Shown here one piece after another: positions 8,694-17,560 of a stretch of DNA of 64,000 bases (position 1 is its first letter; each line of letters starts with the position of its first letter). The stretch is from Raineya orbicola. GTDB taxonomy: Bacteria > Bacteroidota > Bacteroidia > Cytophagales > Thermonemataceae. The stretch is from the NCBI RefSeq assembly GCF_002843425.1, contig NZ_NKXO01000005.1, positions 41,232 to 105,231 on the forward strand. Reading direction: 5' to 3'. Both the position numbers and the translations under genes were made by a program. The notes under the pieces are model-generated. The model was not told the origin of the DNA and did no database searches. It was given only the letters and a program-made list of their open reading frames with translations.

Positions 8694-9104
8694 ATGGTGC
8701 AAAACGTCTTAAAAATAACTTTTATTTCTTTAATGCTTGCTTTGAGCAACTTCACGGCTTGGGCACAAAAAGAAAAGACTATGAAAGTACTAACACAAAA
8801 ATCAGAATTGCAAGAAAATATCGGTAAAGATGTAATTCTGGAGGGCATTATGCAAATGCAAAAATTCCAGAACAAAGCAGGGAGAATTTTTGAATTTTAT
8901 GAGTTTTGGCTACAAATGGCAGATGGCACACGTGTTTTGCTTCGCAATAATATGGGGCATCCTCTTTCCAAAGAACCCTTTACACGCAAAGTTCATCTAA
9001 AAGGCAAGCTCTTTTATGGCAACATAGACAGCGAAGATGGCAAAGCACAATCTCGTCTGGGCTACCGATTAGATTTTACCGAATGGAAAATTGTGGAACG
9101 ATAG
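8694..9104 (+). CDS. Small exported protein, function unknown
   Basis: A 136-aa protein with a signal peptide (MVQNVLKITFISLMLALSNFTAWAQ). The mature domain of about 110 residues has strand-rich segments (GKDVILEGIMQMQKF, FYEFWLQMADGTRVLLRN, RKVHLKGKLFYGNI, GYRLDFTEWKIVER) that could form an OB-like barrel, though no family is recognised with confidence. It begins 12 bases after the anti-sigma/barrel gene on the same strand, so it is probably the third gene of the ECF operon and may belong to the same envelope response. A later ATG (8780) would lose the signal peptide. Confidence 0.75.
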   Translation: MVQNVLKITFISLMLALSNFTAWAQKEKTMKVLTQKSELQENIGKDVILEGIMQMQKFQNKAGRIFEFYEFWLQMADGTRVLLRNNMGHPLSKEPFTRKVHLKGKLFYGNIDSEDGKAQSRLGYRLDFTEWKIVER

Positions 9105-9139
9105 TTTAGACTACTCTTCATTTTATACCTCTATCATCA

Positions 9140-9550
9140 ATGTACCAGTCGCATACGCAAATACGGGTTCGTTACGCCGAAACCGACCAAATGAAATATG
9201 TATATTACGGCAATTACGCTATTTATTTTGAAGTGGCTCGCGTAGAGTGTCTGCGTAATTTAGGACTTGACTACAAGTCCTTAGAGAGCGAACATAAAAT
9301 TATGATGCCTGTCTTGGAGCATTATTCACGCTACCTGAAACCCGCTTTTTATGACGATTTGCTTACTATTCGTGTAAGTATTCCCGAACTTCCTCAAAGT
9401 CGCATACGTTTTGAATACGAAATTTTACGAGAAAATACACTTCTGCACAATGGTTACACAACGCTTGCGTTTATACACACAGAAAATTTGCGTCCTGTGC
9501 GTTGCCCTGATGTGCTTTTGAATTTACTTAAACCTTATTTTGCAGTATGA
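9140..9550 (+). CDS. YbgC/FadM-type acyl-CoA thioesterase (hotdog fold)
   Basis: A 136-aa single hotdog domain of the 4HBT family. The N-terminal block VRYAETDQMKYVYYGNYAIYFEVARVECLRNLG contains the conserved (D/E)TDxxxxVYxxNYxxxFExxR signature with the catalytic Asp in TDQ. The remainder (FYDDLLTIRVSIPELPQSRIRFEYEIL, GYTTLAFI) fits the antiparallel sheet. Such enzymes hydrolyse short- or medium-chain acyl-CoA, or sometimes acyl-carrier-protein, thioesters; the substrate cannot be told from sequence. Its stop overlaps the start of the BatA-like gene by 4 bases (ATGA), so the two are translationally coupled. Confidence 0.9.
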   Translation: MYQSHTQIRVRYAETDQMKYVYYGNYAIYFEVARVECLRNLGLDYKSLESEHKIMMPVLEHYSRYLKPAFYDDLLTIRVSIPELPQSRIRFEYEILRENTLLHNGYTTLAFIHTENLRPVRCPDVLLNLLKPYFAV

Positions 9551-11637
9551 GTTTTTTATATCCGTCTTTTCTATGGGCATTAACGGCTTTATCCATTCCT
9601 ATCATTATTCACATTTTCAATTTTCGTAGGCTAAAAAAAGTGTATTTTACAAATGTTCGTTTCCTGAAAGAACTTAAAACTGAAACCAATTCTTTCAAAA
9701 CCTTGCGAGAACTGCTTATCTTGCTGATGCGTTTGGGTTTGGTGGCTTCTTTGGTTTTGGCTTTCGCACAACCTTTTTTGCCTAATGAAAATCAAAAAAC
9801 ACTTTACAATGCAGGTAGCATAGCCAGCATTTATTTGGATAATTCGTATAGTATGCAAAATGAACTTGCTCGTCGCAAGTATCTTTCTTGGGCAAAAGAA
9901 AGCATTTCAGATTTAGTGAAAATCTTTCCCAAATCGGCTCAATTTCAGCTTGTTACCAATGATTTTCGCAATCGCGAGCAATTTGCTATCAATGCTACCC
10001 GCGTAGAGGATATTTTGAGCGAAACTAATTTCTCGCCCCATACTCGTGATTTGCAAAGCGTATATGCTCGTCAGCAGGCTCTTTTGAAGCGTTTAGCGTC
10101 TGATGAAAGAAATCAAATTTTTTGGTTTTCCGATTTTCAGAAAAGTACGCTTGGCAATTTGGAAAAATTGAGTTTAGATAGCACAACGCAGTTTATTCTT
10201 GTTCCGCTCAAATCCGAACAAAAGGCAAATTTGTATATTGATTCAGCCTGGCTTGCCAATCCTTTTGTAAAAGCCAATGAAACGAATAATTTACTTTTTT
10301 CTGTAAAAAACGATTCGGAAACTCCCGTTCAGGATTTAGTAGCTCGCCTTTTTATTGAAGACTTACAAGTTTCTACCACTACTTTGGATATAGGAGCAAA
10401 TGGTAAAGTAACAGGCAGTTTTAATTTTGTAACTCAAGAAAGAGGCACTCGCAAAGGAAAAATTATCATTGAAGACCAGCCCATCACTTTTGATAATGAA
10501 TATTTTTTTACGCTCAATGTAGCCCCTACAATACGCATTTCGTATGTGTATGCAGGCGGGGGAAATCCTTTTGTACGTAGCGTGTATGCGAGTGAAAAAA
10601 GTTTCAATCTTGTCAGCTACGACCTCAATACCTTCCATTACGATATTCTACCCAACACCGATTTGCTTATTTTAGACGGCTTGCCCAATTTGCCCGCCAA
10701 GATGCGTGAAGAGTTGCAAAAATTTACACAAAATGGAGGTAGTGTGCTGATTTTCCCCAACAATAGCCCTGATATAGCAAGTTATGCAGAAGTTTTAGGC
10801 AGTTTGGGAGTAAGAGGCTTGCAAGCCGAAAAAGTAGATTCTTTGGGTAAAAATTCAGTAAAAACTTTGCTTCCGCCTAATATCAATAATCCTTTTTACG
10901 AGGGCGTTTTTGAACAAAACCCTAAAAATGCCGATATGCCTTATGCTAATGCTGTAATGAGTTGGTTAGGTGTAAGTACGCAACTTTTGGGTTTCAAGAA
11001 TGGAAAAAGTTTTCTTTCAGAGTTTAGAAATGGCAGAGGAAAATTGTACTTGTGTGCCTCCCCTTTGGAAAAACGCTATACCGATTTTCCCGTAAATGCT
11101 CTTTTTGTGCCAATTATGTATAAAATTGCCGCTCGCAGTTTAGAAGAAAACGAAAAAATTGCTTACAATTTTCAGGAAAAAGTAATTACGCTCAAAGTAG
11201 GCAAAAGCAACAAAACCCAAGTTTTTAAGCTCAAAAATCACAAAACGGAGTTTGTTCCTGCTCAAAGAATGAGCGGCGAACAACTCATCATAGAACTGCC
11301 CGAGGAAACCATAGAAGCAGGACATTATGAGGTAATCAATGGTGATAACCAAGTTGTAGGGGCTTTGGCTTTTAATTATGACAAGCGAGAATCGTCAATG
11401 CAATTTTACAGCCTTGATGAACTGAAAAAAGTTTTTGCAGGCAAAAAAAATGTTCAGATTTACGAAAATATTGCAGATAAAAAGTTTATCCAAGATTTTC
11501 AGGAACGCAATATTGGTACGTCTCTTTGGAAATACTTTGTGTGGCTTGCTCTGTTTTTTTTGCTTGCTGAAATATTGATCATTCGTCTTTTCAAAAAATG
11601 GCGTAAAGATAAAAAAAGTGAAGCCCTTGTTTCGTAG
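9547..11637 (+). CDS. BatA-like membrane protein with VWA domain
   Basis: A 696-aa inner-membrane protein. The N-terminus has the two-helix BatA signature (LYPSFLWALTALSIPIIIHI, then LRELLILLMRLGLVASLVLAF). A von Willebrand A-type domain follows, whose metal-binding DxSxS is visible in YLDNSYSMQNE. A long periplasmic part contains Ig-like strands and a glutaminase-like alpha/beta region (LLILDGLPNLPAKMREELQKF), and a final helix (YFVWLALFFLLAEILIIRLF) anchors it before a basic tail. Proteins of this family are widespread in Bacteroidota and are linked to stress tolerance, though the molecular role is unclear. No MoxR ATPase or BatB-E genes are adjacent. It is coupled to the upstream thioesterase. 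Confidence 0.85.
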   Translation: MSFLYPSFLWALTALSIPIIIHIFNFRRLKKVYFTNVRFLKELKTETNSFKTLRELLILLMRLGLVASLVLAFAQPFLPNENQKTLYNAGSIASIYLDNSYSMQNELARRKYLSWAKESISDLVKIFPKSAQFQLVTNDFRNREQFAINATRVEDILSETNFSPHTRDLQSVYARQQALLKRLASDERNQIFWFSDFQKSTLGNLEKLSLDSTTQFILVPLKSEQKANLYIDSAWLANPFVKANETNNLLFSVKNDSETPVQDLVARLFIEDLQVSTTTLDIGANGKVTGSFNFVTQERGTRKGKIIIEDQPITFDNEYFFTLNVAPTIRISYVYAGGGNPFVRSVYASEKSFNLVSYDLNTFHYDILPNTDLLILDGLPNLPAKMREELQKFTQNGGSVLIFPNNSPDIASYAEVLGSLGVRGLQAEKVDSLGKNSVKTLLPPNINNPFYEGVFEQNPKNADMPYANAVMSWLGVSTQLLGFKNGKSFLSEFRNGRGKLYLCASPLEKRYTDFPVNALFVPIMYKIAARSLEENEKIAYNFQEKVITLKVGKSNKTQVFKLKNHKTEFVPAQRMSGEQLIIELPEETIEAGHYEVINGDNQVVGALAFNYDKRESSMQFYSLDELKKVFAGKKNVQIYENIADKKFIQDFQERNIGTSLWKYFVWLALFFLLAEILIIRLFKKWRKDKKSEALVS

Positions 11638-11660
11638 CAAGAGCTTCAAAAGAGTTTTTT
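11621..11660 (+). terminator. Possible terminator hairpin at the end of the BatA-like gene
   Basis: AAGCCCTTG and CAAGAGCTT pair with one mismatch around an 8-base loop that includes the stop codon. A T6 run follows 8 bases later, which is farther than usual, so the call is weak. The next gene is convergent. Confidence 0.35.
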
Positions 11661-11685
11661 CAAAATAGAGGTTGATTTTTCTCAA

Positions 11686-12846
11686 TTAAATTTGAGCAAG
11701 AGCCTGTTCTAAATCAGCAATAAGGGCATCACTTTCTTCCAAACCAATATAAAACCGAATTAAACTCCAATGAAAAGGGGCAGATGCATAATTTTCAGAC
11801 GTGTAAAGCGTACAAGCAGGGAAAATCAGCGATTCATAACTGCCCCAAGAAGCGGCAAGCAGAAATCTACGTAAATTATTACAAAAGCGTTCAACAGCTT
11901 GCATATTATCGGCTTTCAGCTCAATGGAAAATTGCCCTGTGGGGGCTTTCATTTGTTTTTTAGCAAGCTCAAATTGAGGGTGCGAGGGGTGAAAAGGATA
12001 GTATATTTTACTTACTTTGGGGTGTGAAGCTAAAAAATTCACAATTTTAGGAGTAGTTTCTGCCACTCTTTGCATACGAATAGGCAGAGTTCGCAAACCT
12101 CGCAAGATAAGCCAAGCATTGAAAGGAGAAATTATTCCGCCAATAGTCATAAATTCGCTTTCAAAAATTTTCTTTAAGTGAACTTTTTTGCCACACAATA
12201 CACCGCCTACTGCATCGCTATGCCCCGCTAAATATTTAGTAGCCGAATGAACCACCATATCAACTCCAATAGTAGCAGGTTTCTGATTAAGCGGCGTAGC
12301 ATAACTATTGTCTAGGATAGTCGTGAGATTGTATTTTCGGGCAATTTTTACAACTGCTTCAATATCTTGCAACTCAAAGGTGAAAGAATTTGGCGTTTCT
12401 AAAAAAAGCAGTTTTGTATTTGGCTGAATGGCTTTTTCGTAATTTTCGGGTTTTGTGCCGTCAATCATTGTCGCACTTACACCAAAGCGTTTGAGCCAAA
12501 GGTTGAGCAGTTTATTAGTCCAGCTATAAGGCTTTTGCATACAAACTATGTGGTCGCCTGTTTCTACTACTGAAAGCACCGCCGCTGCAATTGCCGCACT
12601 GCCACTGGCAAAAATGAGAGCGTCTTCGGTTTCTTCCAAAGCCGCCATTTTTTTGCGTAAAATATCAGTAGTAGCATTATTGCCTCGCGTGTAGAAAGGC
12701 GTTTCGGATTCTTTGGCTAAACTTTGTCGCATAGCTTCCACACTCGGAAAGCAAGACATTGCCGTCTGAAATATTGGAGGAGCTACGGAATATAAGTAGT
12801 TTTCGCGTTCTTCGCCTAATTCGTTGATGATGTAAGATATGTCCAT
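11686..12846 (-). CDS. Cys/Met-metabolism PLP-dependent enzyme (trans-sulfuration family)
   Basis: A 386-aa fold-type-I PLP enzyme of the cystathionine gamma-synthase/lyase/methionine gamma-lyase family. The N-terminal signature PPIFQTAMSCFPS and TPFYTRGNNATTDILRKKMAALE, the PLP phosphate-binding FASGSAAIAAA, the cofactor Asp in TILDNSYATPLNQKP, and the Schiff-base lysine in HSATKYLAGHSD are all present. The C-terminal domain ends with FIRLSIGLE-like residues (LIRFYIGLEESDALIADLEQAL). Substrate preference cannot be assigned. It could act in methionine or cysteine metabolism, which would fit the bacillithiol capacity suggested by bshB1 elsewhere in the window. It is transcribed in the same direction as, and downstream of, the DUF3127 gene. 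Confidence 0.9.
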   Translation of the reverse strand: MDISYIINELGEERENYLYSVAPPIFQTAMSCFPSVEAMRQSLAKESETPFYTRGNNATTDILRKKMAALEETEDALIFASGSAAIAAAVLSVVETGDHIVCMQKPYSWTNKLLNLWLKRFGVSATMIDGTKPENYEKAIQPNTKLLFLETPNSFTFELQDIEAVVKIARKYNLTTILDNSYATPLNQKPATIGVDMVVHSATKYLAGHSDAVGGVLCGKKVHLKKIFESEFMTIGGIISPFNAWLILRGLRTLPIRMQRVAETTPKIVNFLASHPKVSKIYYPFHPSHPQFELAKKQMKAPTGQFSIELKADNMQAVERFCNNLRRFLLAASWGSYESLIFPACTLYTSENYASAPFHWSLIRFYIGLEESDALIADLEQALAQI

Positions 12847-12919
12847 TAATAGTTTTGATTGTTAAAACACAAGCTCTGATATTTGAACGTTATTCAACCA
12901 TATTTGTTGTATTTTTTGC

Positions 12920-13306
12920 CTAAAATGGCAAATCATCGTCTTGTTCTTCGGAGGCTAATATATCAAAATTGATGATTTCATTTTCAGGTTGGGGACTTAT
13001 GATACCGCCTTTTTCTTGTTCTTTGCGAGTGATATTATCAATTTGATAGGCGGTAATGTCGTTATACCACTTGCCATTATACTCTCGGGACGCCACATTG
13101 AACATTACACGCACTTCATCGCCAATTTCTACGGCTTCTGTTTCCAACTGCTTAATTTTATCATTCCAAAGTGAAAAACAAATTTTTTTGGGATAGGCTT
13201 CAGCAGTTTCTATTACAAAATCTTTACGCTTCCACTCGCCGTTTTTACTGGCTCCTGTTTGTTCATCTAAAATTTTGAGTACTTTCCCTTTGATTTCAAA
13301 ACTCAT
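12920..13306 (-). CDS. DUF3127 protein with SSB-like acidic C-terminal tip
   Basis: A 128-aa protein matching the Bacteroidota DUF3127 family: a single OB-like domain over residues 1-95 (GKVLKILDEQTGASKNGEWK, KDFVIETAEAYPKKICFSLW, AVEIGDEVRVMFNVASREYN, WYNDITAYQIDNI). A flexible linker follows, then an acidic end, EEQDDDLPF. That tip is nearly identical to the DDDIPF tail with which bacterial SSB recruits repair and replication proteins. This suggests an accessory single-strand DNA-binding protein or a decoy for SSB partners, which is inference. It is divergent from nuoL, with 64 bases between the starts. Confidence 0.88.
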   Translation of the reverse strand: MSFEIKGKVLKILDEQTGASKNGEWKRKDFVIETAEAYPKKICFSLWNDKIKQLETEAVEIGDEVRVMFNVASREYNGKWYNDITAYQIDNITRKEQEKGGIISPQPENEIINFDILASEEQDDDLPF

Positions 13307-13370
13307 AGCAATGCCTTTTGGGTTTTGGTAAAAATTTCTGCAATTTTACGCAATATTTTCAAAAACCACT

Positions 13371-15353
13371 ATGATTGCACTGCTTTTCTTGCAATTACTG
13401 ATAGTTTCTGCTTTGCTTACTTTTCTGAAAAATAAGCCTAAAATTATTCATTTAGTCAGTTTTTTTTCGCTATTGTTGAATTTGGTTTTGTGTACAGTTG
13501 CTTTTAAGCAGTATTTACCCACAAATTTCGTTTGGCAAAAGCAATGGATACATTTTGCTTCTTTGCATTTAGGCATATTTTTAGGCAAAACAGAACTTTT
13601 AATGATTGTATTGGTTGCTTTTATAGCTCTGCTCGTGGGTATTTTTTCTTTTGCATATATGCACGCCGAAAAGCGATTGCATTTGTATTTTGCTTACTTG
13701 CTTTTCTTTGTGTTTGCTATGCAAATGCTGATTGTGGCAGATAATTTTTTACAAACTTATGTTTTTTGGGAATTGGTGGGGGTATGTTCGTATTTGTTGA
13801 TAGGTTTTTGGCAAGAAAAAAGCGAGGCAGTCAAGGCGTCTCGCAAGGCATTTTTAGTGAATAGAATTGGAGATGTAGGCTTTTTGATAGGTATTTTGCT
13901 TGTTTTTCAGTATTTCCAAACCTTTTCTTTTTCAGAAATATCGGTTTTGCTTGCAGAAAAAACTTTTCCCAATGAGTTACTCACGCTAATAGGCATTTTT
14001 TTGTTTTTAGGAGCTATGGGGAAATCGGCTCAATTTCCTTTGCACGTATGGCTTCCTGATGCAATGCAGGGACCTACGCCTATTTCGGCTCTTTTGCACG
14101 CGGCAACTATGGTAGCGGCAGGGGTGTTTTTGATGGCTAAAATTTTCTTTCTACTTACACCTACGGCTCTGCAATTTGTGCAAATCATAGGGCTGGTGAG
14201 TATGCTTTTGGGGGCTTATCAAGCAATTTTTCAAAGCAATATCAAAAAAGTGCTTGCTTACTCTACCATTTCGCAACTGGGTTTGATGTTTGTAGCCATT
14301 GGGGCGGGTAATCGGGAGGCGGGTTTGTTTCATCTATTTACCCACGCCTTTTTCAAGGCGGGGCTTTTTTTGTGTGTAGGCGTGGTTATTCACCATACGC
14401 ACCATTGGGCTAAAAGTTTCCCCTACGATAGTGAAAATATGTATCTTTTGGGAGGCTTGCGAAAGAAACAGCCTTATGTATTTGTTTTTTACACCATATT
14501 TTTGTTTTCACTTTTGGGACTTCCCTTCACAGCGGGTTTTCTTTCCAAAGAAATGATACTTGAAACCCTTTGGCATAATGCAAGTACCCCTTTCCAAATT
14601 TCTGTATTTGTTTTTACTTTGATAGGCTTTGGACTTACCGCATTTTACATCGCCCAACAATACAGAGCTTTGTTTTTTGGGAAGTTTCATCTGCAAACTT
14701 TTTTCCCAAATCTTAAATTCCATTTTGAAAAACCCACTTTTAGCTTTGCTTTTCCTCTTTCCTTGCTTGCTTTGGGCAGTCTTTGGATAAGTTTTTCTTT
14801 CAATCCTTTTTCTGTAAAAAATGCGTGGATAAGTGAAATTCTAATGTTTTCAGAAAAACAAAGCATCGTATATTTGCCTTTTTTGGCTTTGGTAGTTACT
14901 TTGATTGGCTTTTGGATTGGATTTCAGAAACAGACAGCTTTTGAGGCTAAAAAACGTTTATTTTCGCAAAAATTATTTGCTCTGCAATTGCAAATTTTTC
15001 GCCTTCTGAAAGGCTTTTGGCAAAGGGTCTTACTTGTAGGAGTGGCTATTTTTCAGGGATTTCAAAACTCTACTCAATTAGCTTATGCAATAGTGATTTT
15101 TGCCCAAAAACTGCACAAACTTGAAAAAACTTGGGACAAGATTTTAGATAACCTGGCAAAGTTGCAAGTAGTCTTTGCTCATATTATTTACTGGGTTGAT
15201 AGAGCCTTTGTAGATGGATTTTTACATTTTTTGCTTTGGATTGGTAGAACCTTTGGTAATTTTGTCAGAAATTTGCAAGGAAAAGAAATACAGGGGTATT
15301 GGTTTTTTACCTTGGCTGTTCTGCTTGCAATTATATGGTGGATAGTAAAATAA
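13371..15353 (+). CDS. nuoL: NADH-quinone oxidoreductase subunit L (stand-alone)
   Basis: A 660-aa polytopic protein of the proton-pumping antiporter-like subunits. Core motifs are [85 protein letters not shown], and [11 protein letters not shown] followed by [12 protein letters not shown]. These include the lysines of the proton channel and the NuoL-type GGLRK loop. The C-terminal 170 residues contain a long amphipathic stretch and a final membrane helix, as expected for the lateral arm of NuoL. It is about 45 residues longer than the E. coli protein. No other complex I gene is adjacent; nuoA and nuoB lie at 46.7-47.7 kb on the other strand. A role in an Mrp-type antiporter or DabB-like system is less likely given the full NuoL length. 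Confidence 0.9.
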   Translation: MIALLFLQLLIVSALLTFLKNKPKIIHLVSFFSLLLNLVLCTVAFKQYLPTNFVWQKQWIHFASLHLGIFLGKTELLMIVLVAFIALLVGIFSFAYMHAEKRLHLYFAYLLFFVFAMQMLIVADNFLQTYVFWELVGVCSYLLIGFWQEKSEAVKASRKAFLVNRIGDVGFLIGILLVFQYFQTFSFSEISVLLAEKTFPNELLTLIGIFLFLGAMGKSAQFPLHVWLPDAMQGPTPISALLHAATMVAAGVFLMAKIFFLLTPTALQFVQIIGLVSMLLGAYQAIFQSNIKKVLAYSTISQLGLMFVAIGAGNREAGLFHLFTHAFFKAGLFLCVGVVIHHTHHWAKSFPYDSENMYLLGGLRKKQPYVFVFYTIFLFSLLGLPFTAGFLSKEMILETLWHNASTPFQISVFVFTLIGFGLTAFYIAQQYRALFFGKFHLQTFFPNLKFHFEKPTFSFAFPLSLLALGSLWISFSFNPFSVKNAWISEILMFSEKQSIVYLPFLALVVTLIGFWIGFQKQTAFEAKKRLFSQKLFALQLQIFRLLKGFWQRVLLVGVAIFQGFQNSTQLAYAIVIFAQKLHKLEKTWDKILDNLAKLQVVFAHIIYWVDRAFVDGFLHFLLWIGRTFGNFVRNLQGKEIQGYWFFTLAVLLAIIWWIVK

Positions 15354-15376
15354 ATTCAGTATCACAAAAAATCATT

Positions 15377-16306
15377 ATGGAAAAAAATAGCAAAATATAC
15401 GTTGCAGGTCATAGAGGAATGGCAGGCTCGGCAATTCTACGCAAACTGAAAGCCGAAGGCTATGAAAATATTGTAGTGCGAACTTCAAAAGAATTAGATT
15501 TACGCAATCAGCAAGCTGTAGCCAATTTTTTTGCTCAAGAAAAACCCGAATATGTTTTCTTGGCAGCGGCGAAAGTAGGAGGCATTTTAGCAAATAATAC
15601 CTACCGAGCCGAGTTTATTTATGATAATTTAGCCATTCAAACAAATATCATTCACGAAAGCTACAAAAACGGAGTTAAAAAATTGCTTTTTTTAGGTTCA
15701 TCTTGTATTTATCCGAAATTCGCTCCGCAACCGCTCAAAGAAGAATATTTGCTTACAGGAGCCTTAGAGCCTACCAATGAACCCTATGCAATAGCTAAAA
15801 TTGCGGGTATCAAGATGTGTCAGGCGTATCGCAGTCAGTATGGGTGCAATTTTATTTCCGTGATGCCTACCAATCTGTACGGCGAGGGTGATAACTACGA
15901 CCTACAAAACTCCCACGTAATGGCAGCACTCATACGTAAGTTTTGTGAAGCCCAAATGCAAAATAAACCTTTTGTAGAAATTTGGGGAACAGGCACACCT
16001 AAACGAGAATTTCTAAACGTTGATGATTTGGCAGATGCTTGTGTATTCTTGATGCAAAACTATGATAGTGAGGAAATTATCAATATTGGCACAGGTGAAG
16101 ATATTAGCATCAGAGATTTGGCTTTGCTTATCAAAGAAATTGTGGGTTATCAGGGTGAATTACGATTTGATACCTCTAAACCCGATGGCACCCCCCGCAA
16201 ACTTTTAGATGTAAGTAAAATGCACGCCTTGGGTTGGAAACATAAAATAGGTTTGCGTGAAGGGATTGCTCAAACTATCAGACAAAAGTTTGGTATTCAG
16301 GTTTGA
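15377..16306 (+). CDS. fcl: GDP-L-fucose synthase
   Basis: A 309-aa short-chain dehydrogenase that converts GDP-4-keto-6-deoxy-mannose to GDP-L-fucose for surface glycans. The NADP-binding GHRGMAGSA is at residues 11-19, [15 protein letters not shown] carries the catalytic Ser, and Tyr-x3-Lys is seen in [11 protein letters not shown]. Substrate-binding segments [14 protein letters not shown] and [19 protein letters not shown] are typical of the enzyme. An upstream in-frame ATG at 15299 would overlap nuoL, so the start is set at 15377, 23 bases after the nuoL stop. GDP-mannose dehydratase (gmd), its usual partner, is not in the window. Confidence 0.95.
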   Translation: MEKNSKIYVAGHRGMAGSAILRKLKAEGYENIVVRTSKELDLRNQQAVANFFAQEKPEYVFLAAAKVGGILANNTYRAEFIYDNLAIQTNIIHESYKNGVKKLLFLGSSCIYPKFAPQPLKEEYLLTGALEPTNEPYAIAKIAGIKMCQAYRSQYGCNFISVMPTNLYGEGDNYDLQNSHVMAALIRKFCEAQMQNKPFVEIWGTGTPKREFLNVDDLADACVFLMQNYDSEEIINIGTGEDISIRDLALLIKEIVGYQGELRFDTSKPDGTPRKLLDVSKMHALGWKHKIGLREGIAQTIRQKFGIQV

Positions 16307-16363
16307 ATATAAAGTGGGAATTGACAAAGTTTTCAAACTATTGCAATGAGTTAGGCGTTTTTT

Positions 16364-16400
16364 AGGGCGAAGCCCGCACCATTGGTGCGGGCTTCGCCCT
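16364..16400. terminator. GC-rich perfect 17-bp hairpin between convergent fcl and mrp
   Basis: AGGGCGAAGCCCGCACC and its exact reverse complement flank the loop ATT. It lies 58 bases after fcl and 16 bases beyond the mrp stop. T6 precedes it on the plus strand, so neither strand has a proper U-tract after the stem. It could still stop both transcripts, or be a dispersed palindromic repeat, since its base composition is very unlike the surroundings. Confidence 0.55.
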
Positions 16401-16415
16401 GTAAAATGTTCTCTT

Positions 16416-17501
16416 TCACGAAACAGCTACATTTTGAGCCGCTATTTGAGCATTACGGATAGCGATTTGTCGGGCTAAATTTTCGGCAAGAGCTTTGAAG
16501 GCTTGGTAAGTAGGTGTTTCTTCTTCACCTTGTGCTATGATAGGTCTGCCGATGTCGCCTGCTTCTCTGATTCCTTGCACCAAAGGAATTTCGCCTAAAA
16601 AAGGCACATTATAGCGTTCGGCAAGTACTTTGCCTCCATCTCTGCCAAAGATGTAGTATTTGTTTTGAGGGAGTTCGGCGGGGGTAAAATAAGCCATATT
16701 TTCCACAATACCCAAAATAGGAATATTGATAGTGCCTTGTCGGAACATCATTAGTCCTTTTTGAGCATCGGCAAGAGCAACTTTTTGCGGAGTTGTAACT
16801 ATCACAACCCCTGTAAGAGGCATAGCTTGTGCCATTGTGAGATGAATATCGCTGGTACCAGGGGGTAAATCAAGGAGTAAGTAGTCTAATTCGCCCCAAT
16901 GTACATCGTTGAGAAATTGAAGCAGAGCTTTACTTGCCATAGGTCCTCGCCACACTACGGCACTTTCAGCAGGCGAAAGGAAACCCATAGAAATCAATTT
17001 TACTCCGTATTGTTCCACAGGCAAAATATATTGCTTACCTTCAATTTCTTGTAGCATTGGTTTTTCGTATTCTACCCCAAACATCACAGGCATTGAAGGA
17101 CCAAAAATATCAGCATCAATAACACCCACTTTCGCCCCTGTTTGAGCAAGTGCTACCGCCAAATTGGCTGTAACCGTAGATTTACCCACGCCCCCCTTAC
17201 CCGAAGCAATGGCTACAATATTTTTAATATTGGGCAAAAAGTTAGCTTTGAGTACCGAAGTTACTTCGGCTTGCATATCAATAATGATTTGGGCTTGCGG
17301 AAAGACGTTCAGGATAGCTTCCTCGCAATCTTGACGTATTTTTTCTTTCAATGGACAAGCAGGAGTAGTGAGTATCACTTTGAAACTCACCTTATTGCCA
17401 TTTACTTCTAAATCTCGTATCATATTCAAGGAAACCAAATCCTTTTTAAGGTCTGGTTCCTGCACTTGCGAAAGGGCTTGTAGAATACTATCTCTATTCA
17501 T
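16416..17501 (-). CDS. Mrp/ApbC-family iron-sulfur carrier ATPase
   Basis: A 361-aa P-loop NTPase of the Mrp/NBP35 family, thought to carry and deliver Fe-S clusters. The N-terminal 90 residues form a MIP18/DUF59 domain (ILQALSQVQEPDLKKDLVSL). The deviant Walker A ASGKGGVGKST is at about residues 98-108, followed by IDADIFGPSMPVMFG and DYLLLDLPPGTSD. The C-terminal CPxC pair that bridges a cluster in E. coli Mrp and ApbC is missing: the region reads ENMAYFTPAELPQNKYYIFG. This appears to be a lineage variant and raises the question of how a cluster is held. The gene is downstream of rnpA on the same strand. Confidence 0.92.
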   Translation of the reverse strand: MNRDSILQALSQVQEPDLKKDLVSLNMIRDLEVNGNKVSFKVILTTPACPLKEKIRQDCEEAILNVFPQAQIIIDMQAEVTSVLKANFLPNIKNIVAIASGKGGVGKSTVTANLAVALAQTGAKVGVIDADIFGPSMPVMFGVEYEKPMLQEIEGKQYILPVEQYGVKLISMGFLSPAESAVVWRGPMASKALLQFLNDVHWGELDYLLLDLPPGTSDIHLTMAQAMPLTGVVIVTTPQKVALADAQKGLMMFRQGTINIPILGIVENMAYFTPAELPQNKYYIFGRDGGKVLAERYNVPFLGEIPLVQGIREAGDIGRPIIAQGEEETPTYQAFKALAENLARQIAIRNAQIAAQNVAVS

Positions 17502-17560
17502 AGCGATTTTTTTTCAGTAACACGCAAAAAAGCGTTTAGGTTTTGGAGAGAATTTATTTT

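Noticed and set aside
13371..15353. NuoL-like gene as DabB (inorganic carbon transporter) or MrpA
   Set aside because: No DabA or Mrp subunit genes are adjacent, and the length of 660 aa with a lateral-helix-like C-terminus fits complex I subunit L better.
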